DNA of 64,000 nucleotides from DAOPYU01 sp942493245 (GTDB lineage Bacteria > Sumerlaeota > Sumerlaeia > UBA8349), in NCBI GenBank assembly GCA_942493245.1, contig OW818685.1:496001-560000 (forward strand), written 5' to 3'. The notes beneath the pieces were generated by a model. The model made no database searches. It had not been told where the DNA came from and was given only the letters and a program-made list of their open reading frames with translations. The position numbers and the translations under genes were made by a program. Shown here one piece after another: positions 28,242 to 35,984 of this stretch (positions within the stretch are counted from its first letter, which is position 1; the number at the start of each line of letters is the position of its first letter).

Positions 28242-29640
28242 GAGCCTCTTGCAAAAGTCGTTGAGTCGTTCGATTTTCAGGTGAAAAAGTGAGGAGAAAA
28301 AGGCATCATACGCTTGCTTAACAAACCCCGAAAGGGATGGCGGATCATGCACTTTCTCTCCTCACTGTTCACTACCCTACAACAACATCTTTTCCCGTTC
28401 CAGCAAGAAGCGCTGGGGGAACTCTGCGAAAAGCACAAGACGCTCATCGAGGTGGCCGAGTTGGCTTCGATCGAGAAATTCATGAGCCCGTTCGGTCGCA
28501 AGCCGATGGGGCGCCCGCGCCACGGACGCCAGCCTCTCGTCCTGGCGTTTCTGGCCAAGGCCGTCTGGAATTGCCCGACCACCCGCGCGCTGCTTGATCT
28601 GCTCGGCGCTGACGCCCCGTTGCGGCGTCTGTGCGGCTGGGAAACGCGGGCCGACTTGCCCAGCGAAGCGACCTTCTCGCGCGCCTTCGACGAATTCGCC
28701 CGCACCGCTCTGCCGCAGGCGATTCACGAAGCGATGGTCAAAAAGTGCTGCGGGCCGAAGTTGGCAGGTCATACCAGCCGAGACTCCACGCCGATCCAGG
28801 GGCGCGAGAAGGCGGCCCGCAAAGAGTCTGCGCCGCAGAAGTCCAAAGCCCGGCGCGGGCGTCCGAAGAAAGGCGAGGAGCGGGCGCCCAAGCCGCCGCG
28901 CCGTCTGGAACAACAGGGCCGGCACTCGCTCGAAGAAAACCTCCAGGATCTGCCGACCGCTTGCGACCGGGGCTCGAAAAAAGACAGCAAGGGCTTCAAG
29001 AAATCGTGGATCGGCTACAAACTGCACGTCGATTGCATCGACGGCGACATCCCGGTCAGCACGATTCTGACGAGCGCCTCGCTGCACGATTCGCAGGCGG
29101 CAATCCCGCTGGCGCAGATGACCGGCCAGCGCCTGACCAACCTCTACGACCTGATGGACTCGGCCTACGACGCGCCCGAAATCAAAGCGTTCAGCGAGGG
29201 GCTGGGGCACGTGCCGATCATCGATCAAAATCCGCGCCGCGGCGAGAAGTTGCCGATGGATTCGCATCGGGCGGTCCGCTACCGCGAGCGCAGCGCGGCG
29301 GAACGGGTGATGAGCAACATCAAGGACAACTACGGGGGACGGTTCGTGCGGGTGCGCGGGGCGGCCAAGGTGATGTGCCACCTGATGTTCGGGATCGTGG
29401 CGATGACGGCCCGTCAAATTTTCGCGTTGCTGAGATGAGCGGCCCGGGGCGAATCGAAATGGAAGGGAGAAAATCAACGGCGAAACCGCCGAGTGGCAAT
29501 CGCACGCCCCGTCCCCAGCGAAAAAGGGCGATTTTGGCGGTAAAGAGCAAGCGAACAGGCGTTCTCGCTCAGAAATCATCTCCCCGAAACGATTAGCCCC
29601 GCTTTTTCGCCGTTTTGCCCAATACTTTTGCAAGAGGCTC
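28242..29640 (+). mobile_element. Complete IS element, IS5-like, with 17-bp terminal inverted repeats
   Basis: GAGCCTCTTGCAAAAGT at 28242-28258 is the exact inverse of ACTTTTGCAAGAGGCTC at 29624-29640. TAAC flanks the element on both sides (28238-28241 and 29641-29644), a 4-bp target duplication. A single intact transposase gene lies within. Length (1.4 kb), gene layout and duplication size fit the IS5 superfamily. It landed in a gene-free spacer. Confidence 0.93.
28347..29438 (+). CDS. IS5-like DDE transposase
   Basis: A 363-residue transposase. The N-terminal part (residues about 1-110) has the DUF772-like pattern GRQPLVLAFLAKAVWNCPTT and RLCGWETRADLPSEATFSRAF. A basic linker rich in K, R and P (about 145-195) follows. 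The DDE catalytic residues are seen as Asp in SRDSTPI (about 142), Asp in YDLMDSAYDAPE (about 268) and Glu in RERSAAERVMSNIKDNYGG (about 325). The ATG at 28347 has AGGGATGG upstream; a TTG at 28314 would add 11 residues. The frame is intact, so the element is probably active or recently so. Confidence 0.92.
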   Translation: MHFLSSLFTTLQQHLFPFQQEALGELCEKHKTLIEVAELASIEKFMSPFGRKPMGRPRHGRQPLVLAFLAKAVWNCPTTRALLDLLGADAPLRRLCGWETRADLPSEATFSRAFDEFARTALPQAIHEAMVKKCCGPKLAGHTSRDSTPIQGREKAARKESAPQKSKARRGRPKKGEERAPKPPRRLEQQGRHSLEENLQDLPTACDRGSKKDSKGFKKSWIGYKLHVDCIDGDIPVSTILTSASLHDSQAAIPLAQMTGQRLTNLYDLMDSAYDAPEIKAFSEGLGHVPIIDQNPRRGEKLPMDSHRAVRYRERSAAERVMSNIKDNYGGRFVRVRGAAKVMCHLMFGIVAMTARQIFALLR

Positions 29641-30127
29641 TAACGTTTGGTTTTTTTGAAGTGGCGGCAATGAGGAGAGATCGGACCGAACTCCCTGTCT
29701 CGCAAAACAGCCAAGAAACGTCCCCGCGCGGTTTCTCACTCGGAAAGGAGACCCTTTCAGGAATCTCCGAGCGCCTGTCCCGCGTCAGGAAGCGCTCCAC
29801 TCCGAAGAGTGGTAAACCCGAACGACTTCCTTCCCGCATGCCAGGAGAAGAAACTCATTCCACGTTTTCAATTGTAATTTGAGGCCGGGCAAAAGCCTTT
29901 CTAACCCGGCGCCATATTAGACAACCGGGTTGTCATCCGCAATTCAAATCTTGCTCAAAATCTTCAGGGGTGGGCGCCAAGGCGCTCTCTCCGTGCGATT
30001 CCGTCCAATTACCGTCTCAGAAACACAATGCGCCCCAGGAACTCCTCATTGTCCGGCGAATGGTAAGGTTGTCGTTTGAGGAGGGATGCGGGAATTTCCC
30101 CGTCGCTGTAAAAGCGGGGAAGGCTCA

Positions 30128-30240
30128 GAGGTGGCACGGGCGTCTCGCCCGTGAATTGCCGACGTTTTCGTCGGCTGGGCCGGGGATTTCCGCCCCCTTA
30201 TTCCGGAACTCCTTCATGGGCGAGACGCCCATGCCACCTC
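30128..30240. repeat. Inverted repeat, family H (GGCGTCTCGCCC type)
   Basis: The arm GAGGTGGCACGGGCGTCTCG followed by CCCGTG (30128-30153) is matched by the inverted arm CATGGGCGAGACGCCCATGC followed by CACCTC (30215-30240). GGCGTCTCGCC cores also occur at about 34977-35000 and 35376-35398. It lies in the gene-free stretch 29641-30503, where I see nothing else. Confidence 0.75.
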
Positions 30241-30503
30241 CAGAACCGCTTTCCTCTCTTTGTGAAGGCCGGAAGATGGGGGATGTTGGTTTCATCATGA
30301 GTTGACAATAAGGAGTTCCTGCAATGCGCCCCTTGTTCGCGATTTTTCCCTTGACGGGATTGTGCCATTGGATGTTCCTTGTGGTTATGTGTAAAGTGGC
30401 TTTTTCCGTTTTTCGGCCATTTGACCGCAATTCGATGCGGACGGGCGGGTGAAAACAGGGAAATGATGCCGTCGCAGATAACCGTGTCGCCTGGGAGTGG
30501 AAT

Positions 30504-30983
30504 ATGAAGAGAATTTTCTGGCTGTTGTTTGCCCTGGTCTTTGTCGCGGTCGGCGTGTTTATCGCGTACCTCGGATTCCAGGATATGGCCAAGGCCAAAG
30601 CCAGCGCGCAATGGCCGACCACACAAGGCGCCATCACCGAGTCTTCGGTCGAACGCCACCACCGCAAAAGCGGGAACCGCAGCAGCACGACCTTCCACGC
30701 CAAAGTGCTTTACGAGTTTTCCGTTGGCGGCAATATTTTCACCGGCGATCGGGTCGCCTATGGAGACTTCGACTCCAGTTTCACGTCCCACGCCCAGAAA
30801 ATAGTCGCCCGCTACCCCCAAGGCCAAAGCGTTACCGTCTATTATTTGCCTGAAAATCCAAGCGAGTGCCTGCTCGAGCCGGGTCTGAAAGCGCAGGCTT
30901 GGTTTATGCCCGGAATCGGGGCCCTCTTTTTCATGGCGGGTTGCCTGATGACGGCGCAGATGCTCAGGACGGCCTGGAGATAG
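30504..30983 (+). CDS. DUF3592 domain membrane protein
   Basis: A 159-residue protein with the DUF3592 layout: TM helix at residues about 5-25, an extracytoplasmic beta domain (WPTTQGAITESSVERHH, VLYEFSVGGNIFTGDRV, ARYPQGQSVTVYYLPENPSE, about 37-125) and a second TM near the C-terminus (about 133-152). The pattern Y-P-x-G-x-x-V-x-V-Y-Y-x-P-x-x-P is typical of the family, whose function is unknown. GGGAGTGGAAT precedes the ATG. It stands alone, convergent with the XRE/cyclase gene. Confidence 0.85.
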   Translation: MKRIFWLLFALVFVAVGVFIAYLGFQDMAKAKASAQWPTTQGAITESSVERHHRKSGNRSSTTFHAKVLYEFSVGGNIFTGDRVAYGDFDSSFTSHAQKIVARYPQGQSVTVYYLPENPSECLLEPGLKAQAWFMPGIGALFFMAGCLMTAQMLRTAWR

Positions 30984-31057
30984 GGTATCGGAGGCAGATA
31001 CCGACGTTACTCTCACAAGATTTGTCTGAAGGATTTGCCTGTTTGAGATGATTCGGA

Positions 31058-31798
31058 TCACGAAACCAGCCGCACTTCATAGACCGTCACGGGGCGCTCG
31101 ACTCCGCGCAGTTCGACCCGGTGGCCTTTTCCGCAACGCTGTGTGGGCGGCAGCGGCTTGAACACCGCCTCGGTGGCCGCCAGGCCGCTCTCGCCGTGCG
31201 ACTCGGCCCATTGCAGGGTCAGAAAAGCCGCATTGACCACCTGCCCCATGACGTCGGGCCGGGCGTAGTCCGGGTGCCCCACCCCGCCCAGATAAACCGG
31301 ACCGTCCGCCAGGCCGATTTTGAGCGACTCGCTCACCATGCGCCGCGCCAGCCGCGCCGCCTCGAGCGCCCGAGCGCACCGGTCCACGCCGGAGAAGAAA
31401 CAGAGAAACTGATCGCCCATATACTTGATCGGCACCGCCTCGTAACGCAGGACCGTCTCGGTCAATTGATAGAACAGACCGTTGGCCCATACGGCAAAAT
31501 CGCGCGGGTCCATTTCGAGGGATTTCTCGAACGCCCCCCCGACGCTCGACACCCAGACCGTCGCGTCGAACACGTCGCGGCGCTCCTCCTCGCGCCCCAG
31601 CAGCCAGTCGGTCGTCACCCCGAGCAGGCAGGCCAACTCCGGCAGGACCGTGATATCGGGCGCGTTCTCGCTGCGCTCCCACTTCGAGACGGCCTGAGCG
31701 CTGACCCGCAGGGCGTGGGCGATATCCTGTTGGCGCAGCCCGCGTTTCTCGCGCAGCGAGCGGATACGCCCCGCCAGTTCTGTCAACTGCATGGCCAT
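31058..31798 (-). CDS. XRE-family regulator fused to a degenerate class III nucleotide cyclase domain
   Basis: Residues about 4-68 are an XRE/Cro helix-turn-helix (RIRSLREKRGLRQQDIAHAL, VSAQAVSKWERSENAPD). Residues about 76-246 follow a class III adenylate/guanylate cyclase fold, ending with GLAATEAVFKPL and ELRGVERPVTVYEV as in such domains. Key residues look lost: the first metal Asp position reads VSSVGG instead of F-x-D-I-x-G, and the VNLAAR-type catalytic Arg is missing (QVVNAAFLTL). The second metal Asp remains in KYMGDQFLCFF. I therefore infer a DNA-binding protein whose cyclase-like domain senses rather than makes nucleotides. GAGGGTGAGAAC precedes the ATG. It lies 54 bases downstream of the FliL-domain lipoprotein gene, probably in one operon. 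Confidence 0.8.
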   Translation of the reverse strand: MAMQLTELAGRIRSLREKRGLRQQDIAHALRVSAQAVSKWERSENAPDITVLPELACLLGVTTDWLLGREEERRDVFDATVWVSSVGGAFEKSLEMDPRDFAVWANGLFYQLTETVLRYEAVPIKYMGDQFLCFFSGVDRCARALEAARLARRMVSESLKIGLADGPVYLGGVGHPDYARPDVMGQVVNAAFLTLQWAESHGESGLAATEAVFKPLPPTQRCGKGHRVELRGVERPVTVYEVRLVS

Positions 31799-31852
31799 GT
31801 TCTCACCCTCTCGCGCGATAGAACGCCGGCAAGGATTCCCCCTCCGGCGTTC

Positions 31853-32548
31853 TCAAAAGGCGCCGATGGTCAATTCCATCAAATGCACGTCCTTGATCCC
31901 TCGAACCTGGGGGGACATGGACGCTTTCAATTTCCGGATCAACTCATCCTTGAATTCCATTTTCCCCTGAAGTGTCAACAATTCATCCGACGTCCGGTTC
32001 TCGATCGCTGCCTGCACGAGACGCTGATTCTCCGGGTTGGCCTTGAGCGCCGCCATCGTCGCTTCGTCCGCGCACTCCACCGCCACCCGGATGCGGACCA
32101 CGGACTTGTCTTTCAAGTTCACTTTGACGACATCCGGAAAATTTTCCACGATCTGTCCGGCAGCCGGCTCCGGGGAAGGGGTGGGAGTGGGCGATCCCTC
32201 CTCTGTCACTTCTTCCTTTTTCGGTGGAATCTCGACCACATACTCCATGGTTCGATCCCGGTGCCGGAACAGAAACGGATCGAAATCCGGCTCGATCGTC
32301 CCGCGTTCGGCGGCAACCGACGGCTCGTGAGAGGCGGTCGGAGCCGGGGGGACAGGTTGCTCGAGAGCCGCCTCAAACGCCCCCGCCTGGTCCGAATCGC
32401 CTTGCGCCGTCTCCGGGCTGGACAACTCGGTGGCGTTTTTTCCAGCCGAGGCGGACGGAGGCGCTTCGGACTTTTTGCACCCGGCAAACGCCCAGAGGCA
32501 ACACAACACCAACGCCCACACAACGCTTTTTCCCCCAGGTTTCCGCAT
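31853..32548 (-). CDS. Putative lipoprotein with FliL-like C-terminal domain
   Basis: A 231-residue protein. The signal peptide ends in a lipobox (LCCLWAFAGC, Cys at residue about 24), so it should be a lipoprotein. A long low-complexity Pro/Ala/Glu linker follows (about 25-130, with PTPTPSPEP). The last 100 residues resemble the FliL domain: VVKVNLKDKSVVRIRVAVEC, RTSDELLTLQGKMEFKDELI, and MSPQVRGIKDVHLMELTI. Genuine FliL is anchored by a TM helix beside the flagellar motor; here the anchor is lipid and there are no flagellar genes nearby. GGGGAGG precedes the ATG. The XRE/cyclase gene follows 54 bases later. Confidence 0.7.
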   Translation of the reverse strand: MRKPGGKSVVWALVLCCLWAFAGCKKSEAPPSASAGKNATELSSPETAQGDSDQAGAFEAALEQPVPPAPTASHEPSVAAERGTIEPDFDPFLFRHRDRTMEYVVEIPPKKEEVTEEGSPTPTPSPEPAAGQIVENFPDVVKVNLKDKSVVRIRVAVECADEATMAALKANPENQRLVQAAIENRTSDELLTLQGKMEFKDELIRKLKASMSPQVRGIKDVHLMELTIGAF

Positions 32549-32582
32549 CTGTTCCTCCCCCGCCCTGATCCTTCAGGTTTCT

Positions 32583-32677
32583 GTCGCCCCTCCGGGGCTT
32601 GATCTTCTTTTCGGCGTATTCCGTGGGTTCCCTTCGGTCACCCACGGCTACTCACCGTCGCCCCCTCCGGGGGCTGA
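32583..32677. repeat. Intergenic palindrome, family G
   Basis: GTCGCCCCTCCGGGGCT opens the element. The middle CCGTGGGTTCCCTTCGGTCA followed by CCCACGG is a hairpin, and GTCGCCCCCTCCGGGGGCT closes it. The same three-part layout (small GCCCC palindrome, gene-like CCxTTCGxTCACCCC hairpin, small GCCCC palindrome) recurs near 35.6 and 35.8 kb. Confidence 0.75.
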
Positions 32678-32751
32678 AAACCTCGATAATTTGATCTCTT
32701 GCAATCCTTCAAACGTGAGGCTGAAGAATCAAGGTCCCCCGGAATCCAGTT

Positions 32752-33642
32752 TTAACGCCCCAGGCGGTTCTGAATTTCGCCGATCATCTTTTCCACGCGG
32801 CGCCCATACTCGACATAGGCGGCATAGCGCGCCTCGTCCGCCGCTTTTCCTGCCGCCGCGTCGTGGAACACCGCGCCCAAATGCGGCTCGATGGAAATCC
32901 CCCCCTCATAGCCGCTCTTGAGCAAGTCTTCCAGAATCCGGGGAATCTCCGCGTCGCCCTCGCCCGCGAACGTGTAGGTGGTTTTCCCCGTCTGCGGGTC
33001 GAACCGCCCGTCCTTGATGTGGATATAGGCGATGTGCTCTTTGACGTGGGTGTAAAACTCCCAGGAAGACTGCTTCGGGTAAGGCTTCGCTTTCGTGCGG
33101 TCATCCAGAAAAACCGGATTGCCCGTGTCGAAAACCAGTCTCAGGCCGGGAACGTTTTCCAGCAACCGGAGCGTGTAGGGCCACCCCATCCCGCCGTAAT
33201 TCATGCAATTTTCGTGAACCGCCTGAATGCCCGCATCGCCAAAGAGCGCCTGCAACTCGCGCAACCGGCGGAAACGCTCGGTCTCCATCTGATCGTCCGG
33301 TTCGCGTCCCTCGAGCACGGCGAAACTCATGATGCGCACCAGTTTCGTTCCCAGGCGCTGCATCCGGGGGACCGCGCGCAACGCTTCCGCCCACGAGGTC
33401 TCAAACGGCTCGTCAATCCGTTTGCCCCAGTTGGCAATGGCGGAACCGAAGCAGTTGATGCGCACGCCGCCCGATTCCAGCTGCGCGCACACCGATTCGA
33501 ATTCCGCCTCCGCAATGTCGTGGATATTCCGTCCCCCGATGTTGCGCGACTCGATATTCTGCCACCCGAGTTCCCGCGTGGCGCGAATCTGTCCCTCCAG
33601 ATCGTCCGCCGCCTCATCCGCAAACCCCGTCAGATAGACCAT
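32752..33642 (-). CDS. Sugar phosphate isomerase/epimerase-like protein (AP endonuclease 2 TIM barrel)
   Basis: A 296-residue protein of the xylose-isomerase-like TIM-barrel family that includes sugar epimerases, hydroxypyruvate isomerase-like enzymes and inosose dehydratases. Evidence is the order of barrel strands with metal-site residues: NIESRNIGGRN near the N-terminus, HENCMNYGG (residues about 146-154), LVFDTGNPVF (about 170-179), YIHIKDGR (about 210-217) and GGISIEPHLG (about 253-262). The start at 33642 (MVYLTGFADEAADDL) gives the usual short lead-in to strand 1. No neighbouring sugar gene fixes its substrate. Confidence 0.88.
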   Translation of the reverse strand: MVYLTGFADEAADDLEGQIRATRELGWQNIESRNIGGRNIHDIAEAEFESVCAQLESGGVRINCFGSAIANWGKRIDEPFETSWAEALRAVPRMQRLGTKLVRIMSFAVLEGREPDDQMETERFRRLRELQALFGDAGIQAVHENCMNYGGMGWPYTLRLLENVPGLRLVFDTGNPVFLDDRTKAKPYPKQSSWEFYTHVKEHIAYIHIKDGRFDPQTGKTTYTFAGEGDAEIPRILEDLLKSGYEGGISIEPHLGAVFHDAAAGKAADEARYAAYVEYGRRVEKMIGEIQNRLGR

Positions 33643-33982
33643 CCCCCCGCCGCTCCCTTCGTTTCCGAATCCGGCCAATTTTTATCGAGAACCCCCCGGC
33701 GCGTCCCTCCCGGAGAAACGGCGGACGCCGCCCGATTTTGCAATCCCCGGGGGAAACAATCCGGCCCCGGTCGCGTTCCTCCATTTCTCCACGCGATTCA
33801 CTGGAATGTCAAGGTTTCCCTGTAAAATCCGGAGGGCTTCGAGGGTCCGGCATCCCGCTGTTTTTTCCGGGAAACGGTCCGGGTTCCGCCTGTCGCGTCG
33901 TCCATAAATGCGCTAAAAACATTACAATTTCCACGCCCCATCCATCCGCCCCCGGTCAAAAAATAAAATCAGAAAAATGACC

Positions 33983-34011
33983 TTGACTTGGAAACAACCG
34001 TCAATCATACT
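33983..34011 (+). promoter_or_regulatory. Sigma70-type promoter of the pseudopilin gene
   Basis: TTGACT (33983-33988) and CATACT (34006-34011) are separated by 17 bases, against consensus TTGACA and TATAAT. The surrounding sequence is AT-rich compared with the rest of the window. Start of the pseudopilin is 93 bases downstream. The remaining 34 kb spacer (33643-33982) shows nothing else. Confidence 0.55.
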
Positions 34012-34103
34012 GTAGATGTTAGGAGCTGGCCGTTTGGAGGTGGACGGTTTCGATCATTATGATTTTCTTGGCCCCGTGCCAAACACGAAAGGGAGGCTTA
34101 AGC

Positions 34104-34772
34104 ATGTATCTTGCAAAATTGGTAAAACGCGTTTCCGGGTTCACCCTGATCGAGCTGTTGATTGTGGTGGCCATCATTGCGATCCTGGCCGCTATCGCCG
34201 TTCCCAACTTCCTGGAAGCCCAGACCCGTGCCAAAGTAGCCAGGGTGCAAGCCGATCAAAAGTCCATCGTCACTGCGCTGGAAACCTACAACATTGACCG
34301 GAAGACGTACCCCCACTCGAGCAACCTTGATGCCGCAGGCGAAAAAACCCAAAACAGACGTGACATAAACGGGTTCCTTTGTCTGACCACCCCGGTTGCT
34401 TACATCAACTCGGTTCCCATCGACCCCTTCAACCCCAAGACCAAAGACGGTCAGCCGAAGATTCACCTCTTCACGGGGAACGAAGGCAACAACAACACCG
34501 CGAAGAAGACTTTCTACGCGCTGATGAGTGTCGGGCCGAACGCGAATAACAAAGACAATACGGTTTTCGGCGCCGATCTCACGAAATTCAACGTGTTTGT
34601 CCTGCTCAAAACCCCGACGAGCGGCACGGCCCCCCATTCGACCAGTTGGGGAGTTCCCTACGATGCCACGAATGGGACAACCAGCGCCGGTGGAGTCTTC
34701 AAGATGGGTGGCAGCTCCGCTGCCAGCCGGTTCCTCTGTGTCAAACAAGGGACCGCTCTTGGAACGATGTAA
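34104..34772 (+). CDS. Type II secretion/type IV pilin-like prepilin (pseudopilin G-like)
   Basis: A 222-residue prepilin. A short basic leader (MYLAKLVKRVSG) ends at the prepilin-peptidase site, Gly before FTLIELLIVVAIIAILAAIA. Phe+1 and Glu+5 are present. The context PNFLEAQTRAKVARVQADQK after the hydrophobic helix is common in major-pseudopilin-like proteins of PVC-type and related candidate-phylum genomes. The C-terminal globular part is Gly/Asn/Thr-rich and unlike the calcium-binding end of classical GspG. GGGAGG precedes the ATG. A promoter lies upstream and a strong terminator downstream, so it is a single-gene unit, as for such proteins in genomes with many dispersed copies. Confidence 0.9.
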   Translation: MYLAKLVKRVSGFTLIELLIVVAIIAILAAIAVPNFLEAQTRAKVARVQADQKSIVTALETYNIDRKTYPHSSNLDAAGEKTQNRRDINGFLCLTTPVAYINSVPIDPFNPKTKDGQPKIHLFTGNEGNNNTAKKTFYALMSVGPNANNKDNTVFGADLTKFNVFVLLKTPTSGTAPHSTSWGVPYDATNGTTSAGGVFKMGGSSAASRFLCVKQGTALGTM

Positions 34773-34820
34773 ACCGGTCTTGTTCTTTTTGGAGATTTGA
34801 GGGTAGGAAATAGCAATACA

Positions 34821-34868
34821 CAGTGTGGCGGGAAAGGGTTCACCCCTTCCCGCCACACTGCTTTTTTT
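34821..34868 (+). terminator. Rho-independent terminator of the pseudopilin gene
   Basis: CAGTGTGGCGGGAAAGGG pairs with CCCCTTCCCGCCACACTG with a single mismatch and a 4-base loop, followed by CTTTTTTTG. It begins 49 bases after the stop codon. Confidence 0.95.
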
Positions 34869-34935
34869 GCCCCGGCGCTTCATGCGCCTCGAATCGGCCC
34901 TTGAGGCTCGTCCTTTTTCAAAAGAGACTCTTCAA

Positions 34936-35438
34936 CCTGAAAACCGCAGTTGAACGCCTATCGTCCGGTTTTTCTTTCAGGCGGGCGGGACGCCCGCCCT
35001 CCCAGAAAGGACATTTTTATGGGGAGAAAGCGGTTGCCGGGATCGCCAATCTCCTGATTGGCGCGGTTGCGGTTCCGGGCATCCGGGCGACTTTGTGGGA
35101 TTCTCGGGGGATTACGCGATTCCGCCCGTTGGCTTCTACCACGTCTGGAGCGGGCTTTTAACCCTTCCAGGGCTGGGACCGGATCGGGATCGTGGTCCGT
35201 ATTACCCTGAAAACCGCAGTTGAGGACAGAAAACGAATCCTTTATTCTTGTGTTATGGGGCGAAAAATGTTTTGGCTCGGTCGCCTTTGGGGTGAGTCTA
35301 ATTGACCGCGCCAATCAGGAGATTGGCGCTCCCGGCAACCGCTTTCTCCCTATAAAAATGGGCGTTTCCTGGGAGGGCGGGCGTCTCGCCCGCCTGGAGT
35401 AAAGCCGGGGCGGGGACGCTCAACTGCGGTTTTCAGGA
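34936..35438. repeat. Long imperfect inverted repeat, about 500 bp, no gene
   Basis: CCTGAAAACCGCAGTTGA (34936-34953) is exactly inverted at 35421-35438. Inside the ends the arms continue to match for roughly 140 bases with scattered mismatches: GGCGGGCG.GACGCCCGCCCT, then TTTTTAT.GGGAGAAAGCGG, then GCCAATCTCCTGATTGGCGC. A third direct copy of the end sequence lies at 35206-35223. The gene-free stretch 34869-35984 is made up of this element, the next one and family G palindromes. Confidence 0.8.
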
Positions 35439-35503
35439 TTACACACACTCGCCCCCAAAATCTACGCAAACAACCGCGATATTGCGAGGTCGTAGTACAG
35501 ATC

Positions 35504-35903
35504 AGGAGAATCCAGAAGTCTTTGTCCGGTGGAGCACGATTGGGGAAAAGCAGTGAATACAAGAAAACAATTTTTTGAGGTTGGAAAAAGCGCCCCAGAG
35601 GGGCGCGGGTGAGTTGCTTCGCAGGCTTGTAAGCCAGCCGGGTGGGAGCGAAGCGGAAACCGGATCTGTCCTCCAATCTTTCCCGCCCCGGATGGGGCGG
35701 AGGAAAAAATCGAGAAAATCTGAATGAGGTGGTGGGAAAACGGTCTATGACGTCCATGCCCCCCCCTGCGCCCCTCTGGGGCGCGTCAGGATGGGTTTCT
35801 TTCCGGGGGTTTCCTTCGCTCCACCCCCGTCTACTGTCCTTTGCCCCTGCCGGGGCAATTAACCGGGGGCGGTTTCGCTGCCATAGGACTTCTGGATTCT
35901 CCT
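35504..35903. repeat. 400-bp unit bounded by a 17-bp perfect inverted repeat
   Basis: AGGAGAATCCAGAAGTC (35504-35520) is exactly inverted at 35887-35903, and TAGTACA-like sequence lies outside both ends (near 35493 and 35905). It encloses two family G palindromes (about 35590-35700 and 35769-35858) and no supported gene. The arrangement resembles a non-autonomous mobile element, but I see no clear target duplication. Confidence 0.65.
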
Positions 35904-35913
35904 GTAGTACAAC

Positions 35914-35946
35914 AGCCCCGGACAGACTTTCGGCCTGTCCGGGGCT
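35914..35946 (-). terminator. Hairpin downstream of putA
   Basis: AGCCCCGGACAG pairs perfectly with CTGTCCGGGGCT around a 9-base loop, 39 bases beyond the putA stop codon. On the minus strand no proper T-run follows, so termination strength is uncertain. Confidence 0.55.
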
Positions 35947-35984
35947 GGCGGGATATTGACCTTGGGGTCTGTTTCCGCTTGAGA

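Noticed and set aside
27891..28352. 153-codon minus-strand open frame spanning the left end of the IS element
   Set aside because: It crosses the IS boundary, so it could not predate the insertion, and it shows no recognisable content.
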